64,000 nt of DNA from Arthrinium phaeospermum (Eukaryota; Ascomycota; Sordariomycetes; Amphisphaeriales; Apiosporaceae). Below the pieces are notes generated by a model that did not search any database, was not told where the DNA came from, and worked only from the letters and a program-made list of their open reading frames with translations. The stretch is taken from positions 2,666,001 to 2,730,000 of the forward strand of contig QYRS01000004.1 of assembly GCA_006503535.1 (NCBI GenBank). Direction: 5' to 3'. Below are positions 34,620 to 46,665 of the stretch, piece by piece; position 1 is the stretch's first letter; each line of letters opens with the position of its first letter. The translations under genes were made by a program, and so were the position numbers.

Positions 34620-36455
34620 TGCTTGTACGTAACCGTTATAGACGAGGAGGAGCTGAACGAGTGGCAGCTCAAGAAAGGGTGCAAGGCCTTGAAAGAAGAG
34701 AAGTATAGGCCGACCGAAGAAGGGAAGGTAAATAAAATGCAACTGTAGCTTTTTTTCCTCCTCAGAAGAGCAAGAAGTTCTAGATGGATGGTACCTTATT
34801 AATTTTAGCCTGGATCATGAGAGTGGCATGCAGCCAGAATTCCTTGGCTTGCGCGGCTCGAGGTTGCTGGGCCTAGGCCTCGTGGAGTCGTCGGGTCAGT
34901 GGTCGCCCCATCGTTCGCAGCGCGGACAGGCCTAAAAGGCCTTATTTAGGCCGTGGGCGGAGCTATCCGGTTACGTAGGCTCGCACCCGACAGCTCAAGC
35001 TCCAGGGGCCGGATCGGCGGGTGCGTGGACATTGGATTACATCCAAGTATATACTGCAATCCTTCGAAACAGCAGTTTGACAAGCACGACATGACACGCC
35101 TTGACAGCATTGAACGTATATGAAAACAGCAACATGCTTGATAGGACAGTGCATGGATGAACCCCTACTGTGCCAGACTATGTCTTTCAGGTGTTTGAGC
35201 GAGGTAGGCTCTTCTGTCATGTACCTACTATCCTCTCTCCTTACGCTGCTCAAGTGACACCTTGACATCATATAGTATACTACGAAAACTCCAGGAATCT
35301 AACGACTAAAAATGTCCTGGTATTCAACCTCTGACGAGCTACCATAGTTCTGAAGCTTGCATATATTCGGTGATAGTTGAGGCCAATGGCAGCTCTTTCC
35401 GTTTTCTCGATTATTGTAAGTTAGGGATATACCTAACGTGTATAGGAAGTGAGCCCTATAAAAGTGTTATTTCACTTGTAAGGGGGAAAGTGGTCTTGTT
35501 AGTAAATGAAGCAAACCCGAGTATATCTATTCTATGTAGGTAATAGCATACATGCTATTATTTTAAGGAAGTCCATGTTTGAATCGCGTGTGTGCAGAAT
35601 GAGCAATCTATCATAAACCAGTCTCATAGGCAGGCAGCCGCTCCTTTTGATTGTTGCTATTCGACGGGCGCAGAACATGCAGGTTGTTCGCTTGTTCTTT
35701 GGGCTCACGAGACTTTTTTCTTTTCTGATGCTAATTTCCCACTGTCAGCAAGCAGCGTGTCAGCGAAGTCCCGATCAACCACTACAACAATCAGCTCCTA
35801 CCGATTCTTTACTCAACTACCGTACAGAGCCCCGGAGATGAACGCAGGGCGCATAAAACTTCCAACGCAGCTTCCGATACTAGTGGGAACAATTGAACCC
35901 ATCGGTTCGTCCTTACTTACTGTTTCGCCCGACTAACTCGAGCGCGACCGACCTGACTCCGTTTGACCCTTGCGCGCGCCAAAAGACGAAGCAGAGTCTC
36001 TTTCCTACATCTAACCTATTCCCAACCCAATCTTGTCACGTCACTTGACAGCGGACCCCGGAGCCCAGCACATGTTCTCAGAATAGAAGTCGGTCGGGTT
36101 TATTTTTCTTTTCTGACAGGGGCTATCTTTTCTGTCATTTTGCCGTTGGAAGGATTCCCATCCATTGCCCTCGGCCAGCAGCAGCAAACAGCTCCAGCGA
36201 TCCAATCCGTCTGTGCAGAGTGCTGAGCCGCCTCAAGGTTAGGCCAACCACTTTTACATTACATTACATACTACCTAATTCAGCCTTTCTTCCCCCGGTA
36301 AGTATCAAGTTGGCGTTATCGATTGGATTGGTTGGTTAACCTTCCCGGCTCAAAACCTAGGCTTGGAAATCTTCATTGAATTCAAACCCCCCAACCGATC
36401 ACTTCATTTCATCGACAGACGGTCCTTTGGCACAACCTTGGCTATCTGTCGCAAA
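34620..36455. other. Divergent intergenic region, 1.8 kb
   Basis: Contains promoters of the acetyltransferase (-) and the Sgf11-like gene (+). A tandem ATTAC/ACATT run lies at about 36255-36275. No gene recognised; small frames at 35592-36226 show no family features. Confidence 0.45.
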
Positions 36456-37943
36456 ATGTCGTCGTCGCCCAACACGGGAAAGGCTGGCATCATCAAGGCC
36501 GCTGATGATGCCGGCAACATGGACAAGCTCGTAAGTATTTCCCTTCCTTTTCCCATTACCTATTAAACGTGACAAACTACCACTTGTCCTACCTGCAACC
36601 TAATCCTGCTACTTCGTTGCCTGGCTGCTTTGCACATGGCCCCACGGCATCACCCGCACCGCATACACTCACACGCGCGTGCGCTCTTCTCGCTGGACAA
36701 GGCTGAGTGACGAAACCGTAACTAACCACCCATTGCTACTATATAGGCACACAGTGTTCTTGATGATTTATTATACAACATTGTCCATGACTTGTTGATC
36801 AAGGTACACCGAGACGAGAAGATTGCCCGTGCTGCGACAGCTGCCATCCGTGTCGAGAAGCTGGCTTCCGACGCCTCAGACTCGTCGCTCACTACCGAGT
36901 CAAGACCCGACATCAAGGCAGAGACCGACGCTGCAGTCTACGACGAGGGCAGAACGCTGCTCAAGGGCAACCCCTTGGAAACGACCAAAGATATCCTCTG
37001 CCCCAGATGTCACCTACCGCGCCTTCTCTACCCGACTGATGGAAAGGGAGCGAGGAAGCCAGATCCCAGCATAATATACTGCAAAAAACACCCCTACATT
37101 GACAAGCCCGGTTACGATATCTACGGTCAAACATGGGTTGCTCAAGGTCCGGGCAGGGGCAAGAAGAAGAAGGATATGGAGAAGAAGGTCGAGACAACAC
37201 CCCAAGACACACCCGGCGCAACACCGACGCCTGAGGAGGGAGGCGGTGGCAAGGGAGGTGCTGCATCGCGGCCACCGAACGTGCTCTCATTCCCATCGGC
37301 TACATGTGTCAAGTGCAAGCGCTGCATCCTGGTCACACGATTGAACAACCACATGGGATCTTGCATCGGAAACAGCGGTCGCAATGCCAGTCGTGCAGCA
37401 GCGCAGAAGATTAGCAACGGAAGCAGCAATGGCGCTCACAATGGAAGTCAGGGCGACGGAACACCACCAAACAGCCAGAAGGGTACTCCATTGCCTGGAT
37501 CTCGAGCCAGCAGCCCTAATAAGAAGCGGGACAGCGACGAAGTGGATGACGACGATGATACGGACAATGATGCCCACAAGAAGAAGAAGCTCAAGCCCAG
37601 CGCTGCAAATCCGACCAAGAAAGTCATCTTGAAGACAAAAGGTGGCAGTGGGCCCGGACCGAAGAAGGAGAAGGTCAAGACCAGTTCTCTGTTGAGCGTT
37701 GAGCAGAAGGTCGACGATGACGACGCCGAGGGTTCGACCGTGGAAGTTGCACCGAAGAAGAAGGTCACTAAAGCACCCAGTCCAGCCAAGAAGCTCAAAC
37801 TGGGCGTTTCAAAGCCGCTGCTCTCATCACCGGGCAACACGAAGAATGGCAAAACGTCCAAGAGCAACGGTGGTGGCGGCGGAGGAGGTGACGATGGTGA
37901 GAGCGAAAGCTCGGGCACTCTATCCTCGCCGCCTGTTGTATAG
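36456..37943 (+). CDS. SGF11: Sgf11-like zinc-finger nuclear protein (SAGA deubiquitinase module type)
   Basis: Exons 36456-36530 and 36747-37943 give 423 residues. The N-terminal helix (AHSVLDDLLYNIVHDLLIKV, then HRDEKIARAATAAI) resembles the Sgf11 helix that packs on Ubp8/Sus1. A Sgf11-type zinc finger follows at CVKCKRCILVTRLNNHMGSC (Cys215, Cys218, His227, Cys231), with the basic GRNASRAA after it. Between these lies an additional Cys/His cluster, CPRCHLPRLLYP ... IIYCKKHP (Cys110, Cys113, Cys137, His140), not present in the short yeast protein. The C-terminal half is a long basic/acidic disordered tail with nuclear-localisation-like KKKKLK. Family members link the Ubp8 deubiquitinase to nucleosomes for H2B deubiquitination. 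The length is about four times yeast Sgf11, so orthology is likely but not certain. Confidence 0.65.
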
Positions 37944-38546
37944 CACGCCTTCCACATCCACGTCGTTCACCTTTTCCCGAACGTCTCGGCAATTGCATGT
38001 CTTATGTGACACAGCGATGCCATCACCTTCAACTACAACACTGTATTACGCGACATCTCTGCATGAATTTGGGGTTCAGGGGTTTGTTACTTTTGACTGC
38101 CATGTCATGCCGGCGGTCACTCGGTTGGGCATACCTTTTGCATCATGGAAAAACGGCGTTTTGAGACGAGAACTCATCATCACACTTGAGCGTGTATTAT
38201 AAAGGCGTCATTGCACATATGTAACATCCAAGATCAGCCATTACATTTTTAAACCCTAAAAAGAAAGGGAAGAACTTGGCGATGTCTCTCTGGAATTTGA
38301 ACATCCTTTTTGATGTGACCGTTCTGCTGGTTTTAGCCTAGAACGTGACACATTCCTCTGCAAAATACTCCAAACGCCGGCTTATGGTGATCAAAATTGT
38401 AGCTCTCCAAACTATGCCCATATGACAACAGTCAACTCGTTATGTGATTCGTTTTGTTGTAAATCAGTTTCGCCCAGGTCTGCTGCGCAGTCCTCGGCCA
38501 TGATCATGCTACTGGAGAAGGCAGTCGCGCCGTACTGCATACATGC
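37944..38546. other. Convergent intergenic spacer
   Basis: About 600 bases between converging stops. No gene seen. Confidence 0.5.
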
Positions 38547-39050
38547 TTACTCGTCGGCGCCTCCATCCTCCTCTAGGACCTTGGCCCGCAGGATCTTGAC
38601 CTCTTCCGCGGGCCGGTCGTCGGCTCCGGTACGCACGAGGCCCATGCGCTTGACGACGCCCATGCCGCTCTTGACGCGGCCGAAGATGGTGTGCTTGCCG
38701 TCGAGCCAGGGGGTCGGCGCCAGCGTGATGAAGAACTGGCTGCCGTTGGTGTTGGGCCCGGCGTTGGCCATGCTCAGGACGCCGGCGCCCGTGTGGCGCA
38801 GGCCGGGGGCGATCTCGTCCTCGAACTTGTCGCCGTAGATGCTGCTGCCGCCCCGGCCGGTGCCCGTGGGGTCGCCCGTCTGCGCCATGAAGCCCGGGAT
38901 GATGCGGTGGAAGATGACGCCGTCGTAGTAGGACCGCCGCGACAGCTGCGCGAAGTTCTCGCACGTCCGCGGGGCGTGGTCGCGGTACAGCTCCACGGTT
39001 ATGGCGCCCATGGTCGTCTCCAGGAGCACGGTGTTGCTCTTGGTTGCCAT
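38547..39050 (-). CDS. Cyclophilin, PPIL1-like peptidyl-prolyl isomerase
   Basis: A compact single-domain cyclophilin of 167 residues in one exon. The ATG at 39050 ([15 protein letters not shown]) fits the family start. Active-site residues are visible: [14 protein letters not shown] (Arg49, Phe54, Gln57), [15 protein letters not shown], and [12 protein letters not shown] with the cyclosporin-contact Trp115 and His120. The [13 protein letters not shown] loop is typical of PPIL1, the spliceosome-associated cyclophilin that isomerises prolines during splicing-complex assembly. The C-terminal end is acidic (LEEDGGADE). A cytosolic or nuclear location is expected, since there is no signal or membrane anchor. 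The PPIL1 assignment over other single-domain cyclophilins rests on that loop. Confidence 0.9.
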   Translation of the reverse strand: MATKSNTVLLETTMGAITVELYRDHAPRTCENFAQLSRRSYYDGVIFHRIIPGFMAQTGDPTGTGRGGSSIYGDKFEDEIAPGLRHTGAGVLSMANAGPNTNGSQFFITLAPTPWLDGKHTIFGRVKSGMGVVKRMGLVRTGADDRPAEEVKILRAKVLEEDGGADE

Positions 39051-40210
39051 CTTGAAGGGGGGTGTTTTGGGGGGAGAATGAATTGGGGAAGGAATGGTGG
39101 GTGAGGGCCTCAAGCGCGTGGACGGCAGACAGACAGACTAGTGATGCTGTTTGCCACAATCCGATACTTTTGTATTAGTCTGTGGGAGTTGTAGTTGGAG
39201 ATGCAGTTTGCAATTTCGTGTGTAACAGGAATGGCCTGGCTGTTGTGTTCAGATGCCTGCGTTTTGTGACCTTTGGCATGTACCGTACCAGCTTTGAGGC
39301 TCAAAACCGTGCCGCTATCGTCTCCCCGAGGGTAGCAAAAATTAGGCGCGAATGTCGTGCTGGGATGGGATTGGCAGGGGTCCAGTCGCGACGGGAGCAA
39401 AATTGAATGACGAAATTCAATGTCAGGCGCAGAAATGGAAGACGGGGTGGGCTACGACATCCCGCTAAAGATGTAGCGCACTCAGTTAGGGGGCTATCTG
39501 AGCTGCAAGGCTACAGGGCCGCCTGAATGAAAGGTATGCACCGCGAACTTCAATTACGGACAGGTAGGCGCAAACTGATGACTGTCTTCAATTCCATGAA
39601 GCCTACGGTATATTCACGTCAAATATTTCTTTACTTTCTGCGTCTACAATAGACCCACGTCTTCTTTGCGCGCAGAGACTACGGCATCCTCAATTACTCC
39701 AGTCCACTTGATTTGCTGAATGATTCAGACCAAAACCATCGCTACCCTTCGTCATTGAGATCTCGCTCTTTCTGCCCAGCACACAAACATTGGGTGGTTA
39801 AACTTAGCTGAGCTTCTGAATTACCTACATCTACTGCGCATCCTTCAGTCTGTTCAGAGCAAATCAATCATCCCGGGATTAGGAAATTCCAGCTTTCCAC
39901 CCTAGACAAAGCAGGTCCTTCAAGCTGGTCTTTCCTGTCTTGCCCACGTTTTGAAACTTGGCAGGCCCGTCAAGTTCGCAGCCTGAGGTACTTACCTCGT
40001 AAGCGGGATACATCTATAAAAGGTTTCCATACCAGGCCCTCCTATAAGACGTCCTCTCGCCACCTCCAGAGTTTGAGATTCCGAAATCTCAGCATTGCCC
40101 AATTTTGTCTCTGTTGCATCTGTTAGCATCCTGGTTTGCATCGTCCTCTGGCGTTCCGGATCAGCCATTGCTACCAATTTGGCCAGGTTGGCTTCCCACA
40201 ATCCCGTACC
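39051..40210. other. Divergent promoter region
   Basis: 1.16 kb between the cyclophilin (-) and signal peptide peptidase (+). No gene or repeat recognised. Confidence 0.45.
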
Positions 40211-41996
40211 ATGGCGAACGCAACTTCGCCTGTTGCAGCGGAAGGCTTGGGCTTCACCGGCAACCTTACCTTGGTAGAATCCATATCTCAATGGCCAGCA
40301 GCTATATGGAACAACCGCGACTTCCTGCTCCTTGAAGCGCGCATTGTAGGCTCTGCCATGGCATGCATCTATGTGTCTTCACAAGCTGCGCTCCGACGTC
40401 CGCCCAGCGCTCGATTGCCCAAGAAGAAAAAGGGCAAACATGGGAAGAAATCCGACGAGAGCAGTGAAGACGAGTATGTCCAGGGCCTATTGCTTTCTGA
40501 TGCCATCATGTTTCCCATCTTGGCCGGCATGGTGCTCGTGGGTCTGTACTATCTCATTAAGTGGCTCGAGGACCCTGCCATTCTCAACAAGATACTCGGT
40601 GTCTACTTCTCCGTCATGTCGCTAGCCAGCATGGGAAAACTGTTCTCAGATGGCTTGCAGCTTGTGTTCAGTATGGTGTTTCCCGAGGTGTGGAGAGCCA
40701 GTGATGGCAGCCTATTCCACTTCGACAACCATAAGCGGTCTCAATATCGAATTTCCGAGTCCGGGGAGCACATCTACGACGCAGAGATAAAGTCCCCATT
40801 GCCAGGTGGTTACCTTTCCAAGATGAAGCAGCCGGGCCTCTCAGCCTCCCTGTGGGTCTTCCGACTTATTATGCAGGAGCAGTGGAAAGTCAATTTCACA
40901 TTTCTCCCTTTTGTGGAGGAGAGCTTCCACGTCAAGTTTCTTGACATCCTCGGGGTGGTCCTGGCTGTTATTGCCAACATAATCTACCACACGACGGGGT
41001 CTGTGATGCTGTCGAACATCATGGGCTATGCTTTCTCTTATGCAGGTATCATAATGATGTCCCCGACTACTTTCACCACCGGCAGCTGTGTCCTCTTCGG
41101 TCTTTTCTTCTACGACATCTATATGGTCTTCTACACGTGAGTATTGGCTATATATCCCCTTGGTTAAGAGTACAATTACTGACACCCATGACAGCCCATA
41201 TATGGTCACAGTGGCTACCAAACTCGATGTACCCATCAAGCTAGTATTCGAGGGCCCAAAGAAAGCGAGCATGCTTGGTCTCGGTGACATCGTTGTCCCA
41301 GGCATGTTTGTTGGCTTATGCTTACGATTTGATCACTTCCTGTACTATCACCGCCAGAAGAAGCAAGTCCCCATTGATCTCAAGACAACAGACGAGAACT
41401 CTGGCCAGGTTGTCACCAGCACGCAGACACAGCCCATGGTCGTTAGGCCCGACTATGTGAACCCAAAGAGCCAATGGGGCAACTGGTTCTGGACTACGGG
41501 GTTTGGAAGATTCTTTTGGCGAACTACTGACGCTACCACCCCTGCTCTGAAGGCCGCGAGGTTCCCAAAGACCTATTTTCATGCTGCCATGACTGGCTAC
41601 CTACTCGGCATGATGGTGACGCTGTTGATGCTTCTTGTCTTCAAGCATGCTCAGCCCGCTCTTCTATACCTGGTACCCGGGGTGGTGTTTGCTGTCTGGA
41701 TCGTCGGCTTGTTTAGGGGTGAATTGCATGAGATGTGGATATACACAGAGGATGGCAGCCTCGACAAGGAGGAAGTTGTTGTCGAAGTTGATGGGGATGG
41801 CAACGTCATCAAGAAAGCTGAGGATAGCCATGAGAAGAAAGAGACCGACAAAAAGGCTCTTGAAAAGGCGAGTAGCGACAAGACTGCGGAGAAGGAAGAT
41901 GCCGCTGTGCCGACGACGGTCTTCGCCTTCACTATCGAGGCTCCGGCATCACTATCTCGACGAAAGACACGAACTGTCAAGCAACATACCGAGTAA
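40211..41996 (+). CDS. Signal peptide peptidase (intramembrane aspartyl protease)
   Basis: Exons 40211-41136 and 41195-41996 give 575 residues. This is a presenilin-fold protease that cuts signal peptides and other type II helices within the ER membrane. The two catalytic aspartates are in FFYDIYMVF (Asp302) and GLGDIV (Asp340), and the conserved PAL motif is at QPAL (462-465). The N-terminus has potential glycosylation sites (NATS, NLT) and a first helix near ARIVGSAMACIYV, then a Lys/Ser/Glu-rich cytosolic loop (KKKKGKHGKKSDESSEDE). The C-terminal 90 residues are charged and polar, longer than in the animal enzyme. The intron (GTGAGT...GACAG) lies between the two catalytic aspartates. Confidence 0.92.
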
Positions 41997-43158
41997 AATC
42001 TCAACACTTAGGCTGGTCATCGATGGATGAGCGTATTCACACCCAGCATTCGCTCCAAAACGCATTTACTTGCTTCAGAAAAGTCCACTAGCACGACTGA
42101 ATCAGCTGAATATAACCCTTGATCCAGCCTCTAGTTTTTCGGTGTACTGTGGTACACTCCACATTGTGAACTCTAACAAAAGCTCCGGGATATAACAGTC
42201 CCTATGCACTGTCAAAAGGCACCTGCAACATTCACGCCATAACGAAAGCTTCGACTAACTAGCATATGGTGCATGCAGATATTGCATTTCTTTTATTCAA
42301 CACTTGTGATTCAGGTCGGCCATGCTGGGTATGTGACGCCCTTACGTACAACGCCACTCTTGACGTCTCGGGTGAAGACTTGTCCCTACTGGTCTCGCGG
42401 GCACTCGGTTTAACGGGTCACCCATCAATTCAATAACTTTATTACCGGTGTTGGTATAACCACCCGACCCAGTGTACTGCTATTGAACCGTTTATGACAA
42501 AAACGCCACCAGGATTCCTCGTTGAAGAGCAACAATTGCAATGTTCCTTCTCCAGCACAGCGAATGAATGTTTGACGCGATTACCCAGGTATCTCTACCA
42601 ACATGGGAGCATGGAAGCTGCCTCCAGACTGCTTGGCTCTTTTCTTCTGTATGAGATGGACTTCGACGAGCAAGAGAGGGTGTGCTCCGCAAAAAGACCC
42701 CCGTGGGGTGTTGATTGCACCTGGCTTGGGCCACGCAAAGTTTAGAAACGTTCTCAACCTACCAGCACCAACGACCACGGTCCCTTCCTGATCGAGTCGG
42801 GCTGTCGTCAAAACCTAGTATGCCAGCAACTACCGGAGAAAGGCAACAGCAGCACTCTTCCAGTGTATTTTGCTGGCCCGAAATCCTCAATCGATTCTGA
42901 CCATCATCTCCCTCTTCTCCTCTCGGACATCTACACACCACAATCCACCTCTTCTCCTCTTAGACATCTCACACCAAACCACCAATCAGCTACTTACTGG
43001 GAACCTATACCCCTGAGCATCCTACCACTCTTCAACACTTAGATTATACTCCAGCCTGCACTCGTCTATCATTGTATAGCTGTTTTCTACATCAACAATC
43101 CATCACCGCATATATACCACCAACTCACCCGAGCTTCATTTAGACAAGGTCGGTCAAA
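41997..43158. other. Intergenic region, 1.16 kb
   Basis: Between signal peptide peptidase and the next + strand gene. The 250 bases before 43159 are C/A/T-rich leader-like sequence with repeated cacc/tcttctcctc motifs. No gene. Confidence 0.45.
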
Positions 43159-43725
43159 ATGGCTCCCAAACTAGGTCAACCCCAGCGCAAGGGAAGCGAC
43201 GAGTCTGCCAAATATCCCAAGAGACTTCGACAGAATGATGACAACGGAGAGCCTCTGAATGCGACACATGGATTAGACGGCACCAAGCATGTCAGACGGG
43301 CCAAGAAGATGAGAGTGCGTCGAGGCCAAATCGTCAAGCCGTTGATCCGACCTCGAAGAACAATCTCGCCTCCTCTCACCAATTCCGAGGGCAATACCTC
43401 GTCTTCTGACAGCAGCGACATCCTCAAGAGCAGAGAGAACAAGGCAACAGCACACATCCCTAAGCGATCCAAGCGGCGTCAGATGCCAGCCTCTCCTCCC
43501 GAAGCACCAGCCTCTCCTCCACCCAGTCCCAAGGTCCCCCGGCTTTTGGATTCTCAACCCCCATCATCAGACAACATCACGCCCGCTTCTCTCCGGGACT
43601 ATATGATGTCAGGTCGCTATCATGACTGCCTCCTGGGCGAGGAAATCAACGACATTATTCTTGGTGAGTACCAAGCAGCTGAGAGTTGGAATTTGGGGGT
43701 AGAGCAGCCAGGAGTGATTTGCTAG
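43159..43725 (+). CDS. Hypothetical basic protein, probably nuclear
   Basis: An ORF of 188 codons starting at a good context (AAAATGG). The product is strongly basic and low-complexity: KKMRVRRGQ, RPRRTISPP and PKRSKRRQ look like nuclear-localisation patches, and a Pro/Ser stretch (SPPEAPASPPPSPK) follows. The last folded-looking part is SLRDYMMSGRYHDCLLGEEI. A good donor (CTTG|GTGAGTACC) occurs at 43663, inside the last 21 codons, so the true 3' end may be spliced; the best acceptor I find (about 44030) leads to an immediate stop. I recognise no family. Coding potential is fair (biased codons up to the donor, poor after). Confidence 0.5.
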   Translation: MAPKLGQPQRKGSDESAKYPKRLRQNDDNGEPLNATHGLDGTKHVRRAKKMRVRRGQIVKPLIRPRRTISPPLTNSEGNTSSSDSSDILKSRENKATAHIPKRSKRRQMPASPPEAPASPPPSPKVPRLLDSQPPSSDNITPASLRDYMMSGRYHDCLLGEEINDIILGEYQAAESWNLGVEQPGVIC

Positions 43726-44573
43726 CAGTGAATGGGAGAGCTGGTAAGAGATGTAACATCTTGCTAGCAATATTGGCCTAGTATCCTGCGGTTCGTTTTT
43801 AACGAGGCATGGAGTTGTGGCAGCAATGGCGCTTATGACGGGAGAGCCAGCAATAGCATCACTGGCTAGCGATAGGGTCACTGAGACCTGGACTTTTGAG
43901 TAATGATACCTATGGTAATGCTTTACACGAGATAATGAGATATGCCATAATACAAAGACAGTAACCCATATGATGAATGAGCATAATGTGAGGATGTGAC
44001 TTGCTAATGTAATTGGTCGCATCCTGCCAGTGTAAGTGCAGCTCTTGGCGACGATGTTGGTGATGCCGGTATTGCGTAGCAAGGTGGAAACACGATAAGC
44101 CCCCCAATCGGCCCCAGGAATAGACCGGACTTTTTCCATTGACAGCAAGTGCCATAAACGAATACGACTGTACTAATACCAGAACACCTTGATTCTCGAA
44201 GAAATGTGACCGGTATATCTTAGCAGAGGCCTACCCCTAGTGCAGCTACTTTCGAAAAAGGGGGGACTAGTCAACGGGAAAGCCCGTTCACCTCGGGGCT
44301 ATAACCTTTTTTACTATACTGGAAGTAGTTGGACTGATCCAAAGGCGTGGGTTTGTCGAGGTGCCAAGCAAGCAGATCAGCCCCACCTAGTAGTAAGCTC
44401 AGCTAATGGCTGAGCGTACACGCATTGATGTGCTTACTTACAGGCTCGCCAATTCAACTGACAGACCAGACTTCAGGAAGCGAGTAAGCCTGGATCCTTC
44501 TTCATTCTTTCTTTCTTTCTTGACACAACATCGCTCAATCCTGGTCTGGTGCATATATGTTAGAGACGGCGCA
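43726..44573. other. Intergenic region
   Basis: About 850 bases, A+T-richer. A minus-strand frame of 179 codons (44148-43609) with one hydrophobic stretch lies here. It overlaps the basic-protein gene and resembles no family. Confidence 0.4.
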
Positions 44574-45761
44574 ATGGCTTCGTCAAAAACCCCCATCATA
44601 CAATGGCTTGTAGATACTCGTGATCTCTGGCCCCAAGCGGCCAAAACGAAGGATCTTGAACAGGCCGTAAGCTCCACCACCTATCCTCCTTGTCCGGGTA
44701 CTCCGAGCTCCGGAACCGGCGGGATACTCTTGAAGTTATTCGTTGTTGTTTTTTCCCCGCCTTGTTTAGCATTTACTTATCTACTTTATTTCAATTTTCG
44801 AACATCGCAGTCCAGTGATGTCCTATCCTGAAAACTAACAGAGTCACTCTAGGCACCGAGGGCCCTTGCCCTCCTCACGCCCGAAGAGCGCACGGGTGTG
44901 CTCAAGTATTTCTTTGTCCGCGACGCCAAGATGAGCCTGGCCTCGCACCTGCTCAAGCACTACGTCCTGGCGCGCACGCTGGGGATCCCCTGGTCCGCCA
45001 CCAAGTTGACACGCGACGCCAACAAGAAGCCCATCTACGTCGCGGAAGGGACCGCTGACCAGCAGCCCTGCCGGTTCAACGTGTCGCACCAGGCCGGCCT
45101 CGTTGCACTGGTGGCGACCTCCAAGGATCTGGAGGCGGAGGCGGAGGCGGATGTCGGTGTTGATGTCGTCTGCGTCAGCGAGCGCCGCGACCGCGACCAG
45201 CGCATGGTCCGCGAGGAGGGCTGGGACTACTTTGTCGACATGCACTCGGACGTCTTCGGTCGCGGCGAGACGGCGTACCTCAAGAGCCGCGAGTTCGCGG
45301 CGGCCGCCTCCGCTTCGGCTTCGGCTTCGGCTTTGGCGAATGGAGGCCCGACGACGTCCGAGACGGTCGCCGACGCCAAGCTCCGCCGGTTCTATGCGCT
45401 GTGGTGCCTGCGCGAGGCGTACGTCAAGATGACGGGCGAGGCGCTGTTGGCGCCCTGGCTGGGCGACCTGAACTTCGTCGAGGTCCGCGCGCCGGAGCCG
45501 GTCACGGCGGAGGGCGGCGCGTTCCAGCAGGGGGCCGACGGGACGGGGGAGGTCATCACGACGCACGAGGTCACGTTTGAAGGCAAAAGGACCGATGATG
45601 CCAATATCTGCCTTCGCTCGCTCGGCCCGGACTACATGCTCGGCACGGCGGTGCGGACACCCAACAACAAGGAGGTCGGGCTTGGGTGGCATCTGGGCCC
45701 CTTTGAGGTCGTGGATGTCGAGACGATTGTGCAGTTTGTCGAAGCTGAGCGTGGTGCCTAA
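44574..45761 (+). CDS. npgA: 4'-phosphopantetheinyl transferase, Sfp/NpgA type
   Basis: Exons 44574-44666 and 44853-45761 give 333 residues. It moves the phosphopantetheine arm from CoA to carrier-protein serines, activating polyketide and non-ribosomal peptide synthetases and the lysine-pathway aminoadipate reductase. Motifs are IQWLVDTR at the start, FNVSHQAGL (about 106), the Mg-binding GVDVVCVSERR (Gly133-Asp135) and WCLREAYVKMTGEAL with Trp215, Glu219 and Lys223. An Ala/Ser repeat of about 15 residues interrupts the loop before the last motif and is not part of the conserved fold. In Aspergillus this single enzyme (CfwA/NpgA) serves all secondary-metabolite synthases and lysine synthesis. 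No synthase gene is adjacent, as usual. Confidence 0.9.
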
Positions 45762-46665
45762 GTTGGGTCCCGGCTAGACTAGCCAGGGGTATGAAGCATC
45801 GTGTGTCTTGGCATTATGAGAACTCGACGATTTCAACAGTTGGGAATGTATAAGGTGAAGCGAAATATTAGATCTAGAAAATCCTGCTGAGTTATAGATT
45901 TCCGTCTGTGCCCCTGCTTCGATTTAGTTTCAAGGCCAAGACTACGCGCACGTCGTGGTTTTCTATCAAAGAGCCTTTTGAGTCCTGAAGCACGCAGTGC
46001 TTCACAGGCTGATAAGCCTACCTTACACTTGGAAAGTGATACTGTGCCGATCCATGAGCGACACATGGTCTTTCAGCCCGATCAAACGATTGTCATAAGA
46101 CGACTGGTTCGAGACGAAGAATGCTTGCTAGAATGCATGCTCGATGACTGAGCCTGATGAGCTCACGTAAAAGATGGGTGCTATAAAGCATTCCTGCAGT
46201 TCGCCATCTATGCAGGGAAATGCTGGTATAGATGACCTGCGGTTGGATGTCGTTAGGATCGTGACCATTACTAGCATTCCACATCTGGTTACACGTCCCA
46301 AGGGATATCGCCATCCCCTTTGTCGTTCAGTGTTCGAAAAGAAACGGGCAGAATAACACCACTTCTTTGACCAAGTGGCTTTCGCCTTGCACGACCCTGC
46401 CGAGCGTCGAGTATTTGAAGGTCAGCTACCACCAGCCTATCTTGCCTTTCTTGCCTCTCGCAACTAAATCCTTCCTTTGACTTGGTTGAGGCTGTTTAAT
46501 CCACCGCGCTTATCCCATCGATCATTTACTCTAGACACCTGCACTGTTTAATCAGACCAAGAGGCGATAACACACTGGGTTTTCTCCCTTGCAACAACTG
46601 CCAGGGACTGTTTCGGCACTCGCGATTTGCCAAAAAACAACTCCCTTACATCGCTATCATCAGCA
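45762..46665. other. Intergenic region
   Basis: About 900 bases with 3' end of the transferase gene and promoter of the Nudix gene. No gene recognised. Confidence 0.45.

Noticed and set aside
44844..45692. 282-codon minus-strand frame opposite the phosphopantetheinyl transferase
   Set aside because: Shadow; the + strand carries complete transferase motifs.
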